A stretch of 64,000 nt of DNA from Ramlibacter sp. (GTDB taxonomy: Bacteria; Pseudomonadota; Gammaproteobacteria; Burkholderiales; Burkholderiaceae_C). This document shows positions 25,626 through 32,644 of the stretch, one piece after another. Made by a program: the position numbers and the translations under genes. The notes beneath the pieces are model-generated. The model ran no database searches. It saw nothing but the letters and a program-made list of their open reading frames with translations, and was not told the origin of the DNA. Numbering within the stretch: position 1 is the stretch's first letter; every line of letters begins with the position of its first letter. The stretch is taken from assembly GCF_028291745.1 (NCBI RefSeq), contig NZ_JAQGNQ010000112.1, positions 1 through 64,000 on the forward strand. Reading direction: 5' to 3'.

Positions 25626-25782
25626 CCCGCCGTTAGCGGCGTAGACGCCCGGTTCATACCGGTATGGACGGTCGAAGACCGTGTGCGGGTCGCAGCCTGA
25701 CGCTGTGGCTTCAACGATCCGACGAGTGCCAGGGGTTGGCCCTGGCACCGTCATCACCAACGCCACATCAAAGGACATCAAC
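25626..25782. other. hairpin-rich spacer between small genes
   Basis: Three perfect inverted repeats in 130 bp: CATACCGGTATG (25655-25666), ACGGTC-GAA-GACCGT (25668-25682) and a 9-bp stem GTGCCAGGG / CCCTGGCAC with a 5-nt loop (25726-25748). The last has no T-tract. A structured RNA leader or regulatory element is possible. Confidence 0.45.
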
Positions 25783-25932
25783 ATGTCAGGCAACAAAACG
25801 ACTCCCCGCGGCCGCGATGCGAAATCGGGCCAGTTCATCCCCGTGCGCGAGGCGCAGCGGCGCCCGAGCACCACCGTGGTGGAACGCGTCGCCGTCCGCT
25901 CTCCTGCGCCGAAACGAAAGGCGGGCCGGTAA
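25783..25932 (+). CDS. small conserved hypothetical protein (GRDAKSGQF motif)
   Basis: A 49-residue protein with AAAGGA 8 nt before the start. The core GRDAKSGQFIPVREAQRRPSTTVVERV resembles a family of very short proteins with RDA-x-TG-x-F and P-x-TTV motifs that I recall from many bacteria and phages, without known function. The stop codon overlaps the next start (TAATG), indicating translational coupling to the small membrane protein. Confidence 0.7.
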   Translation: MSGNKTTPRGRDAKSGQFIPVREAQRRPSTTVVERVAVRSPAPKRKAGR

Positions 25933-26126
25933 TGGAGGACTCGAAGACCAACGCTCGCCCGCCGCGCGACGCACTGGGAATCGGGTTCGGACTCTTCCTA
26001 GTCTTGGCCGGCGCCCTCACCTTGGCAGAGAACGCCGGGTGGATTTCCGCCCTGAAGTGGGGAGCCCCCGTCTTCTGGACGGTGGTCGGGTCCGTCATCT
26101 TCTACAAGTCGCTCCGAACCAAGTAA
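25932..26126 (+). CDS. small membrane protein
   Basis: A 64-residue protein with two hydrophobic segments (ALGIGFGLFLVLAGALTLA and WGAPVFWTVVGSVIFY) separated by a short turn and ending in a basic KSLRTK tail. It resembles the LiaF-like/DUF5668 transmembrane hairpin in pattern, but I do not assign it. It is coupled by TAATG to the preceding gene and followed by a strong terminator, so the operon ends here. Confidence 0.75.
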   Translation: MEDSKTNARPPRDALGIGFGLFLVLAGALTLAENAGWISALKWGAPVFWTVVGSVIFYKSLRTK

Positions 26127-26147
26127 CAGCGCTGGCTCACTCCCCTG

Positions 26148-26168
26148 GCCCGCTTCGGCGGGCTTTTT
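26148..26168 (+). terminator. rho-independent terminator
   Basis: GCCCGC-TTCG-GCGGGC followed by TTTTT, 21 bp after the small membrane protein stop. A textbook intrinsic terminator. Confidence 0.9.
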
Positions 26169-26500
26169 CAGTGGTGCTCGCAGAACCGGCAGCACAGTCT
26201 CACGCCCGGCGGTGACGTGCATCAGGAGGGGCGGCGCCACCCCTAGGAAGATTCGTGAATGCGCATCAACTCACCAGAAGCACTTGGCCTGGCGTGGCCT
26301 GCGCGGTCTGAGGCCGATGCGCGAGCGAGCGCTGCGGTGGCGCCTACTTCAACTGCAGATGCAGCCGTCGCCACGGCGCAATCCTCGTGGATGAGGAGTT
26401 GCCCCCGGTACAGTTCGGGGCGCCCTTCTCAGGTTCCCGAGCCCTACCGTCAGCCGGTTGACTGCCTGGACGGTCAGCCGAGGAGTCGATGGAGAGGTTC
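26169..26500. other. non-coding or weakly coding spacer
   Basis: About 330 bp after the terminator. An 81-codon frame starting at 26259 has an acceptable AGGAAG upstream but an unconvincing composition. No repeats or hairpins of note were seen. It should contain the promoter for the next genes. Confidence 0.4.
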
Positions 26501-26611
26501 ATGACCCATCTGGCGTTGCTGAAGAATCGGGCTTTCGCGAGCGGGGCGCGGGCGTCGACCAGGGCTCCAGTATCCGGAGAATGCACCCTCAACAAAGGAG
26601 TAGCGCGATGA
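26501..26611 (+). CDS. possible 36-residue protein coupled to the next gene
   Basis: A short frame, MTHLALLKNRAFASGARAST and onward, with GGAGAGG 3-6 nt before ATG. Its stop overlaps the start of the following gene as ATGA, the usual sign of coupling. Nothing is known of such a protein, and it could instead be a leader that regulates translation of the next gene. Confidence 0.35.
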   Translation: MTHLALLKNRAFASGARASTRAPVSGECTLNKGVAR

Positions 26612-26934
26612 CAACTGGCCCATGGCCCGCCTCGACGAGCGTGCATGCACCGACGCCGGGACCGTGGATCATCGTCCGGCAGCCAGGCGGCAGAAACCCG
26701 ATCCTGATCAAGAGTGCAGCCCTTCCGATGACTGCGCCGGCGGTGTTCCGCCTGCGTGACCAGAAGATGCACAACCTTGAAGCGAATGCACAGCTCGCCG
26801 CAGCATCGTGGGAACTGCTCGATGGTGCCAGGCGCGCGCGAGCACTACTCGCAAGCGTCGGGAATACTGAAGCGCGTGCGGTAGTCGAAGCGCTGGATGC
26901 CGCCATCGCCAAGGCTACCGGGGCCGGCCCATGA
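26608..26934 (+). CDS. phage-type small protein (Ead/Ea22-like)
   Basis: A 108-residue protein with AAAGGAG 7 nt before ATG. The C-terminal half, NAQLAAASWELLDGARRARA then DAAIAKATGAGP, matches the N-A-x-L-I-A-A-A-P-E-L-L and AIAKATG pattern of many phage and prophage proteins of the Ead/Ea22 type, function unknown. The N-terminal PTPGPWIIVRQPG is also typical. The stop overlaps the next ATG. Confidence 0.7.
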   Translation: MTTGPWPASTSVHAPTPGPWIIVRQPGGRNPILIKSAALPMTAPAVFRLRDQKMHNLEANAQLAAASWELLDGARRARALLASVGNTEARAVVEALDAAIAKATGAGP

Positions 26935-26990
26935 GCAATCTCCTCCTGCGCAGTCTGCGAAGAGCAGGTCTCAGCTCGGGACCCGCGTGA
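26931..26990 (+). pseudogene. 19-codon fragment resembling the start of the gene at 27498
   Basis: A frame beginning MSNLLLRSLRRAGLSSG overlaps the preceding stop by ATGA and ends almost at once. Its first residues resemble MSNLRLRGLREAGVITG, the start of the 91-residue protein at 27498. Both lie immediately upstream of the 3' end of a paralogous membrane-protein gene on the other strand. This suggests a diverged tandem duplication in which this copy was truncated. Confidence 0.45.
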
Positions 26991-27372
26991 GCCAGTACGC
27001 GGCGGCGGAGACGATGGCCGCCGCGAGCGAGACGAGGGCACTCCACATCGCATATCTCGCTGCCCGTTCGGATGCTAGGGCTGAGCGCTGCGCGGCGCGC
27101 ACGGCTTGCCGCTCCAGCTCCAGGGATTCGGCTGCCTTTGCGTCGGCTCGGGTCCGGTCTTGCCGATCCAGCCACTCGTTGATGAGGGATAGGATGCGCG
27201 GGTATCCACCGCTAGCCTTGGCAGCCGCATCGCGAAGGGCGACCTCTCCGGCTTCGCCACCGCCATGCTCGTCCACCCATTGCTGCACTTCTTCGACGCT
27301 CTTGAAGTCACGCAGGCCCGCGCCCGTGATCGCCGCGCCGCGCGCCATTTCAATCCTCCACTCACTGTCCAT
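26971..27372 (-). CDS. tail-anchored protein A, paralogue of 27953-28339
   Basis: A 133-residue protein with GGAGG before the ATG. Residues 1-60 look globular, 65-105 form a charged Ala/Arg/Glu-rich helix, and the last 28 residues are one transmembrane segment (ALVSLAAAIVSAAAYWLTRV). The stretch ASERAARYAMW just before the membrane segment and the TRVP end recur in the gene 600 bp downstream, while the N-terminal halves differ. This is the layout of small membrane-tethered effectors or exclusion proteins, but no function is known. Confidence 0.7.
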   Translation of the reverse strand: MDSEWRIEMARGAAITGAGLRDFKSVEEVQQWVDEHGGGEAGEVALRDAAAKASGGYPRILSLINEWLDRQDRTRADAKAAESLELERQAVRAAQRSALASERAARYAMWSALVSLAAAIVSAAAYWLTRVPS

Positions 27373-27497
27373 CTAACCTCCGGCTCGGGGCAGGAGGGCT
27401 TTGCTGATGTTCGCGCCTCTCCTCACGTCGATTGTGCCGGCTGGGAGTTCAGCCTCTCATTGCGCCCCGCAGCACCCGCGTCCAGCCACAATCGGCC

Positions 27498-27773
27498 ATG
27501 AGCAACCTTCGCCTACGCGGCCTGCGCGAAGCTGGGGTCATTACCGGCCAGGTGCTGCCCTTCGCGCGTGTCGGCGCGGCGGCGGCTGTTGCCACGCGCC
27601 ACAACGAGGTGCACCCGGATGCGCCGTGGATCGTCATGATCGTGGAGGCCATGAACAGCGGCGACTACTGGGTGGTCAGCGAAGAGGATGCCCAGCGCCT
27701 GGAGGCGAAGGGCTACACCCGGTACGTCACGAAGCAAGGCCTGCCGGAGACCTGGTCCCCGTTGCTCCATTGA
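27498..27773 (+). CDS. hypothetical protein, 91 residues
   Basis: Begins MSNLRLRGLREAGVITGQVL and continues with PDAPWIVMIVEAMNSGDYWV, an acidic, soluble sequence with no recognised domain. No strong ribosome binding site is visible. Its N-terminus resembles the fragment at 26931. Its neighbour on the other strand is one of the two paralogous tail-anchored proteins, so the pair may form a unit that was duplicated. Confidence 0.6.
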   Translation: MSNLRLRGLREAGVITGQVLPFARVGAAAAVATRHNEVHPDAPWIVMIVEAMNSGDYWVVSEEDAQRLEAKGYTRYVTKQGLPETWSPLLH

Positions 27774-27952
27774 CGAATTCGTAGGCGCGGTCGCAGCCGT
27801 TGCGTTGGCGCTGCGCGACTTCGTCGTCCGCGCAATCGGCTCGCCGAAGCGCGAGGCGGTCAGTCGCTGGAGGCCAGGGCGTACCAACAGCCGCTGCCGA
27901 CGATCAGGAGGGGCTTGGGCGAGATGGGCCGGCCGTCCGGCATCCAGACAAG

Positions 27953-28339
27953 CTAGCCGGGAACGCGGGTGATGAAGTACGTCGCAGCGAAAACGATCCC
28001 GGAAGCGGCCGAGATGAGCGCGCCCCACATCGCGTACCTGGCGGCGCGCTCCGAAGCCACGGCTGCGCGACGGGCTGTTTCCAGGCTCGCCTCTGCGTAC
28101 GCATCGGTGCGCTTGCGCTCTTGCAGCTCCAACCACTTCTCCGCCACCTGCGAGTTGTAGACGAACTCTCCGTTGGCTAGACCGGTACGTACGCGCAGTT
28201 CCCCGCCGTTGTACTTGGCCCAGGTGCCCACGGCCTCCACCGACTGCAGCCGCGACGGCGACTGGTTGCTGTAGTAACCCTCCTCCAATTCGTCGTCTTC
28301 GCCCATGCGCTGATTATCGCGTCGCGATGCATTCCGCAT
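27953..28339 (-). CDS. tail-anchored protein B, paralogue of 26971-27372
   Basis: A 128-residue protein. The ATG chosen (MRNASRRDNQRMGEDD) has GGGGGAG 6 nt upstream; MGEDDELEEG 11 codons later is the alternative. The N-terminal half is acidic and unlike that of protein A. The second half has the same charged helix, the shared ASERAARYAMW and a single C-terminal transmembrane segment (GALISAASGIVFAATYFITRVPG). The conserved membrane module with variable N-terminal parts suggests different sensing or effector domains on one anchor. Confidence 0.7.
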   Translation of the reverse strand: MRNASRRDNQRMGEDDELEEGYYSNQSPSRLQSVEAVGTWAKYNGGELRVRTGLANGEFVYNSQVAEKWLELQERKRTDAYAEASLETARRAAVASERAARYAMWGALISAASGIVFAATYFITRVPG

Positions 28340-28438
28340 GGCTGGCTCCCCCGCATGCCTCATGCACCAGCAGACCCTGCGAGGGACTGCCGGAAAAGCA
28401 CGGGAGAGCACGAGAGCACGCTGCGGACAATCGCTTCC

Positions 28439-29374
28439 ATGTCCGATAAGCACTCCCCGCCGTCGAAGATGAAGCCAGAGGCCGCCAAGAAAGCGGGCAA
28501 GCCCAATGCACCGGCGCACGCGAGGAAGTTCGTCCTGCAAGCCGACCTTTCAGAGGAGGACGCCTGGGCGCTCGCTGAGGCCAAGAACCTCACCGCGAAC
28601 GAGGAGCTGTTCGCCCAGGCGTACCTCGCGAACGGGCTCAATGCCACCCAGGCCTACATGGCCGTGCACCCCAAGGCCAAGCGAGGAACCGCGACTGTGG
28701 AGGGGTCCCGAACGCTTGCGAAAACCCACGTTTTGCGACGGGTGCGCGAGCTGGTCGCCGAGCGCAGCAAGAAACTGGAGATTGACGGCGAGGAGCTGCT
28801 GCGGCACACCCACGCGGTGGCGACGGCCGATCACCGGCACCTCACCCAGTATCGCTACTTCAACTGCCCGTACTGCCGTGGCCTCGACCACCGGCGCCAG
28901 CGCACGCTTGCCCAATTTGAGGATGACCGCCGCCGACACGAAGACGAGGAGCGGAAGCGCGAGGCGCACTGCGTAATCGCGGACAAGGCCTATGTGCCGG
29001 ACGACTTCGACGAGGAGGGTGGGCCCGGGTTCAACGAGTGCGCCGCGCCGGTCGAGGACTGCCCGAATTGCTTTGGCAACGGGGTGGGTCGCACGGTGAT
29101 CGCCGACACCAGCAAGGTGCCAGCCGATGCCGCGATTCTGTTCGCCGGGGTGAAGGAAACGAAGGATGGCGTGGAGGTGAAGTTCCACGACAAGCTGACC
29201 GCTCAGAGCATGTTGTTCAAGCACAAAGGCCTATTCGAGGCCGACAACGCGCAGCAGGCGGCGGCCACCTCACCCGAGGCGCTCGCGGCCATGGCTGCGG
29301 CCATGGAGGTCGGGCGAGCCAAGCAGCTCCAGAAACTCGCGGAACGCCGGGCGACCGGCTTCAGCGGGGATTAG
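28439..29374 (+). CDS. phage terminase small subunit-like protein
   Basis: A 311-residue protein. Residues about 48-110 (LTANEELFAQAYLANGLNAT, then SRTLAKTHVLRRVRELVAER) match the helix-turn-helix of terminase small subunits, which recognise packaging sites. Two CxxC pairs follow, C143/C146 in NCPYCRGLDHRRQRT and C208/C211 in DCPNCFGNGVGR, probably binding zinc. The C-terminal AAILFAGVKETKDGVEVKFH is also seen in phage small terminases. No large terminase follows; the next gene is convergent. In an element without capsid genes this protein may redirect a helper phage's packaging. Confidence 0.85.
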   Translation: MSDKHSPPSKMKPEAAKKAGKPNAPAHARKFVLQADLSEEDAWALAEAKNLTANEELFAQAYLANGLNATQAYMAVHPKAKRGTATVEGSRTLAKTHVLRRVRELVAERSKKLEIDGEELLRHTHAVATADHRHLTQYRYFNCPYCRGLDHRRQRTLAQFEDDRRRHEDEERKREAHCVIADKAYVPDDFDEEGGPGFNECAAPVEDCPNCFGNGVGRTVIADTSKVPADAAILFAGVKETKDGVEVKFHDKLTAQSMLFKHKGLFEADNAQQAAATSPEALAAMAAAMEVGRAKQLQKLAERRATGFSGD

Positions 29375-29381
29375 CTTGTAG

Positions 29382-29693
29382 CTACGCGGCAGGGTCAATG
29401 CTGTCCTGGGGGTCCGGCCAGTTTTCCCGCAGCGTGCGGTAGACCTGGTCCACCCATCTGCGGTCATTCTGGGCGTCAGGACCGACGTACCCGGTCCCCA
29501 TGTCGAAACTCCCCATCCGAAATACCACGCCGTCCAAGGCTAGGTTGCCGACGGCGGAGGACATGTACGCCGTGCCGTCAGCCCGCACTCTCAACTGCCA
29601 CGCCTGCGTGTCAGTAACGGAACCCAGCAGCCGCGCAATGTTGTCACGGGTGAACTGAGACGGGTCGTTGAGGTCGACGGTGAACATGCGCAA
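29382..29693 (-). CDS. hypothetical protein, 103 residues
   Basis: Starts MRMFTVDLNDPSQFTRDNIA and contains the beta-rich WQLRVRADGTAYMSSAVGNL. No cysteines, no membrane segments, no known family. It is convergent with the terminase-like gene, 7 bp apart. Composition is natural for the element and the frame is closed by normal start and stop signals. Confidence 0.6.
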   Translation of the reverse strand: MRMFTVDLNDPSQFTRDNIARLLGSVTDTQAWQLRVRADGTAYMSSAVGNLALDGVVFRMGSFDMGTGYVGPDAQNDRRWVDQVYRTLRENWPDPQDSIDPAA

Positions 29694-30058
29694 TTCTCGC
29701 GCGGATCCGGCCTGCGTTTGGCTTGATGCATCCGAATTTCGGCGCAGCCGGCGCGCGGGTCGGTGCAGTGCGGTACGAGCGCTGATCCGCCTAGCGCAGG
29801 CGATCCGAGTCCTGCGGCTTGCATGCGTCCCTCAGGCGCCGGGCCGGCCGCAACCTGGCTGCGGACGAAGCACTCTCCTCGCGTGCTCCATGCTGTGGCG
29901 GACGCTCGTGCGAAACGAAGACCCGCGCGAATGTGTCCGCCCGGAGGAGGGCGAGGCCCACGGGTCGCCCCATTGTTCCCGAGCGGTGACCGGCTCAGGG
30001 CAAGGCGCTATTTTCAACGGCTCAGCTTTACAGTACCGTCGCGGCCGGAGGAAATTCA
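29694..30058. other. intergenic region between divergent genes
   Basis: 365 bp with no supported gene. It must hold the promoters for the 103-residue protein and the small membrane protein. A TACAGT hexamer at 30029-30034 recalls the one upstream of the repressor gene. A single TACCGTC box overlaps it. Confidence 0.5.
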
Positions 30059-30364
30059 ATGAGTGATGCTGAACTGCTGCTGTTGGTCGAGAGCAAGAAG
30101 AAGTCGGGGTGGGTCGCCGCCTTCCTGAACCTCGTGGTGCCCGGCGCCGGCTATATGTACTGCGGGAACTGGATCTTGGGCCTCGTGGCCTTCCTGTTTG
30201 CCGTGGTGGTTCTCGTGGTGACCCTGGGAGCCGGAGCGGCCGTGGTTTACCCCGTGGTCTTCATCGACGGGTTTCTCGCGGCGGGTCGCGCCAACAAGAA
30301 CATGATCCAGAAGCTGATCGCCGACCGCGCTGCGATTGCGCGAGGCGAAGCGCCTGCGATCTAG
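30059..30364 (+). CDS. TM2-like small membrane protein
   Basis: A 101-residue protein with GGAGGAAA before the start. Two transmembrane segments (SGWVAAFLNLVVPGAGYMYCG and LGLVAFLFAVVVLVVTLGAGA) with P-G-A-G-x-x-Y in the first match the TM2-domain pattern. The charged KKKSGW before and NKNMIQKLIADRAAIARGEA after the membrane part lie on the cytoplasmic side. Such proteins occur widely in phages and mobile elements with no known role. Confidence 0.75.
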   Translation: MSDAELLLLVESKKKSGWVAAFLNLVVPGAGYMYCGNWILGLVAFLFAVVVLVVTLGAGAAVVYPVVFIDGFLAAGRANKNMIQKLIADRAAIARGEAPAI

Positions 30365-30370
30365 AGCGCA

Positions 30371-30386
30371 CCGGCCGAGAGGCCGG
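30371..30386 (+). terminator. hairpin after the TM2-like gene
   Basis: CCGGCC-GAGA-GGCCGG starts 6 bp after the stop codon; there is no T-tract, so termination is uncertain. Confidence 0.35.
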
Positions 30387-30420
30387 CCTCACCTGGTAGA
30401 TCGTTTCGGGAGCGCCCGGG

Positions 30421-31302
30421 TTGGATGACGAGTTAGGGGCCGCCGAGAAGGCGCGCAGGCGTGAAGCAGAGGAGTTCGGCTGCTACGGACTCGTGGGCGG
30501 GGCGGCTCGCCAGCTACGCACCCACAACTGGGTGAGGGCCTGCGAGGTCACGAAGCAAGATGGCCCGTTCTACTGTGGCCGCTGCTACTCCGACGCCATC
30601 GTGCGGAAATGCGATGAGAAGGTCGACCACTTCGCACACGAAGCCCCCAGGACTGCGGCGATAGGTGCAAAGGAAGGCGAACTCCACCTGGCCTGCAAGC
30701 GGCAAATCTGCGCAGAGCTTGCTGCCGGCTCGCCGGACGGAAGCTGGGAGGCCGAGCGGACCATTCCAGCAAACGCGAAGCGCGGCATTCGTGAGGTGCG
30801 CCCGGACATCAGCGGGAGGCTGCGAAACGGGCGTGTGGCCGTGGAGGTACAAGCGAGTGCTCTGAGCATCACCAGCATTCTGAAGCGGACCCTGACGTAC
30901 ACGCAGCGTCGGATCCCTGTTCTCTGGGTGGTGCCACTGCACGCGGAACTGCCCGACGCCCAGTTCCGCCCGCGCCTGTACGAGCGCTATTTCCAGAGCA
31001 TCTACTTCGGGCGCACCTACTACTGGTGGCCCGGGCTGGGCGCCTCGGTGATGCCGGTGCACTACGGCATTGCTAAGCGGCACATCCCGTACGCTGAATG
31101 GTACGAACAGGGCGGCGAGCACATCGAGGTTGGCGGCTACGAAGTAGATTACAAGGCCATCAAGCGGCCCGTGTTCGGTCCCTTGCTGAAGATCGACAAC
31201 CACTTCGCGCCGCACCGACGGGACGCCTTCACTCCGGAGAACGAGCGGAAGGCCGTCCCCGAATGCGACCTCTGGTTCGACCACATGGAGCCTTGGTGGT
31301 GA
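30421..31302 (+). CDS. CoiA-like nuclease-domain protein
   Basis: A 293-residue protein resembling competence protein CoiA and its PD-(D/E)XK nuclease relatives. A CxxC near C52/C55 (FYCGRCYSD) and the following KVDHFAH form the N-terminal zinc-like part. EGELHLACKRQI, then VRPDISGR with D129 and VAVEVQASA with E142/Q144 fit the nuclease core. The start is TTG with GGGAG 8 nt upstream. CoiA supports recombination of incoming DNA in competent bacteria. In this element it may process element or helper DNA, or act in defence. Confidence 0.7.
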   Translation: MDDELGAAEKARRREAEEFGCYGLVGGAARQLRTHNWVRACEVTKQDGPFYCGRCYSDAIVRKCDEKVDHFAHEAPRTAAIGAKEGELHLACKRQICAELAAGSPDGSWEAERTIPANAKRGIREVRPDISGRLRNGRVAVEVQASALSITSILKRTLTYTQRRIPVLWVVPLHAELPDAQFRPRLYERYFQSIYFGRTYYWWPGLGASVMPVHYGIAKRHIPYAEWYEQGGEHIEVGGYEVDYKAIKRPVFGPLLKIDNHFAPHRRDAFTPENERKAVPECDLWFDHMEPWW

Positions 31303-31421
31303 GGTCTGGCCGCTGCGGGCCCTTGAGCCGGGCCTGTGCGGGCGCCGCGACTGCAGCACGCGCGGTCGTCCCGGGCGGTGCTGCGCAGGGCCGACGCTCA
31401 GCCCGCAATCTCGCGGACCTA

Positions 31422-31877
31422 TTACACCGGCTCGCCTGCTGCGGCTCGCGCGTCCCTCTCCAAGGGAGCGTCCCGGTACCCGCACTGGGCGATCTGGGCC
31501 AGATAGACTGGCATGAAGCCCTCGACGCCGCCGAGGCTCTCGTACTGGTGCACGTGCCGCAGCTCGTGGGCTACTAACTGGTCGTTCCATTTTCCGGCGA
31601 CAAGGTAGATGCCGTATCCGAGCGTGACGCCGCCAGTGTGCGGGCCGAAAACACCCTGCTCCACCACGATCCTCGCCATGACGGGATCGTCCGGAGTTGG
31701 GATCGCCGGAACGACTTGCAGCCGGACACGGGTCGGATCCACCACGCCGACTCGCTGCGCAATGCCGATTCCAGATGGGCTCAGCGGAACTCCGGCGCGC
31801 AGGATCGCGGCCTCTTGGCTCTTGGCCCAGGTGATCGCCTTGGGCACGAGGACGGGCAGTAGCTCATGAATGTCCAT
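31422..31877 (-). CDS. HExxH-motif putative metalloprotease
   Basis: A 151-residue protein with LVAHELRHVHQYESLGG, giving HExxH (H104-E105-H108) followed by HQYE, a pattern shared with DUF4157-type and related metallopeptidase domains often found in toxins and mobile elements. GVTLGYGIYLVAG precedes it. The C-terminal part EGFMPVYLAQIAQCGYRDAP, then LERDA, completes a compact domain. No signal peptide is visible. It is the last gene of the long minus-strand run and convergent with the CoiA-like gene. Substrate unknown. Confidence 0.65.
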   Translation of the reverse strand: MDIHELLPVLVPKAITWAKSQEAAILRAGVPLSPSGIGIAQRVGVVDPTRVRLQVVPAIPTPDDPVMARIVVEQGVFGPHTGGVTLGYGIYLVAGKWNDQLVAHELRHVHQYESLGGVEGFMPVYLAQIAQCGYRDAPLERDARAAAGEPV

Positions 31878-32116
31878 CGCCTGATTGTCGCTCGCGCCGA
31901 CTACGCATGCGAGGCACTGCACGCGTCATGCGAACTGCCGGTCAGTGTGATTCCGGTCGGCAGGCAGGGGCAGCGTTCGGCGCTGCATTCCTCGCGCGCC
32001 GCACGGCGGTCGCTGTCGGACGACGACTGTTTGGACGGTCCAGGCGCACTCGCATGATGGGTGCAGCGTGGGGTAGGGCCGGGAACGCGGGCCGGCGGCC
32101 GCGCGAGGTCTCGGAA

Positions 32117-32401
32117 TCAGGCGGAGTACATCTCCGCTGCAACCGCACACGGCGGTCCCAGCGCGGATCCATTGCGGGTCGGACAATCCAGGCTGAGAGG
32201 CCTTGCCTGCGCGGTCGACCTTGCGCCTTGGCGCGGGCGCTCGGCGCGCCAGACCCAGAGGCGGCGCGTGGTGTCGGCAAGTTGCTGCCACGGTGGACCC
32301 TTGGGGTACTTGCTGCGGTCGGCAGCAATCGCCTCCAGCTCCAATGCGCGGATGGCTTCCGGCGTGCCTGGCGTGGTGGTCGGTGCGTCAGCCAGGTGCA
32401 T
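32117..32401 (-). CDS. hypothetical protein, 94 residues
   Basis: Begins MHLADAPTTTPGTPEAIRAL and continues ALELEAIAADRSKYPKGPPW. The first 50 residues have natural protein composition; the remainder is rich in Ala, Arg and Pro and less convincing. Its start overlaps the end of the upstream 83-residue gene by 14 bp, typical of this compact run. No family is recognised. Confidence 0.45.
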   Translation of the reverse strand: MHLADAPTTTPGTPEAIRALELEAIAADRSKYPKGPPWQQLADTTRRLWVWRAERPRQGARSTAQARPLSLDCPTRNGSALGPPCAVAAEMYSA

Positions 32402-32639
32402 CGCAGCCCCGTCGCCTGTCCTCGTAGCACGCGAGCACATTGAGCACTTCGCCCTCGGGGACTCCGCTCTGAAGGAGGTCCCAGGCGAGCGCCTGCAGCT
32501 CCGCCTGGTAGCTCGGATACGCGGCGTGAGCGAGGGCGTGGGCCTTCCGGTTGGCCGCCTTTGCAATTCGCGCGGGGAGCGACACCGACGCGCGCCGGCT
32601 GCGCACTGTCAGCGAGTCCTCATAGGTGAAGCTGTTCAT
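32388..32639 (-). CDS. hypothetical protein, 83 residues, possible ribbon-helix-helix
   Basis: MNSFTYEDSLTVRSRRASVS followed by LPARIAKAANRKAHALAHAA looks like a short strand and two helices, compatible with a ribbon-helix-helix type fold, though this is weak. It ends with a cysteine-containing ACYEDRRRGCDAPG. It starts 5 bp after the stop of the preceding gene and overlaps the next one, so it belongs to the same operon. Confidence 0.6.
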   Translation of the reverse strand: MNSFTYEDSLTVRSRRASVSLPARIAKAANRKAHALAHAAYPSYQAELQALAWDLLQSGVPEGEVLNVLACYEDRRRGCDAPG

Positions 32640-32644
32640 GCCGA

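Noticed and set aside
26259-26504. An 81-codon plus-strand frame in the element
   Set aside because: The ribosome binding site is passable but the product is rich in Ala, Ser, Arg and Pro without pattern; evidence is too weak to call a gene.
27774-27952. Possible coding region between the 91-residue gene and tail-anchored protein B
   Set aside because: Frames are short, lack start signals and have arginine-rich shadow composition.
31907-32443. A 178-codon plus-strand frame over 31.9-32.4 kb
   Set aside because: Arginine-rich shadow frame; the minus-strand frames at 32117-32401 and 32388-32639 have better composition and junctions.
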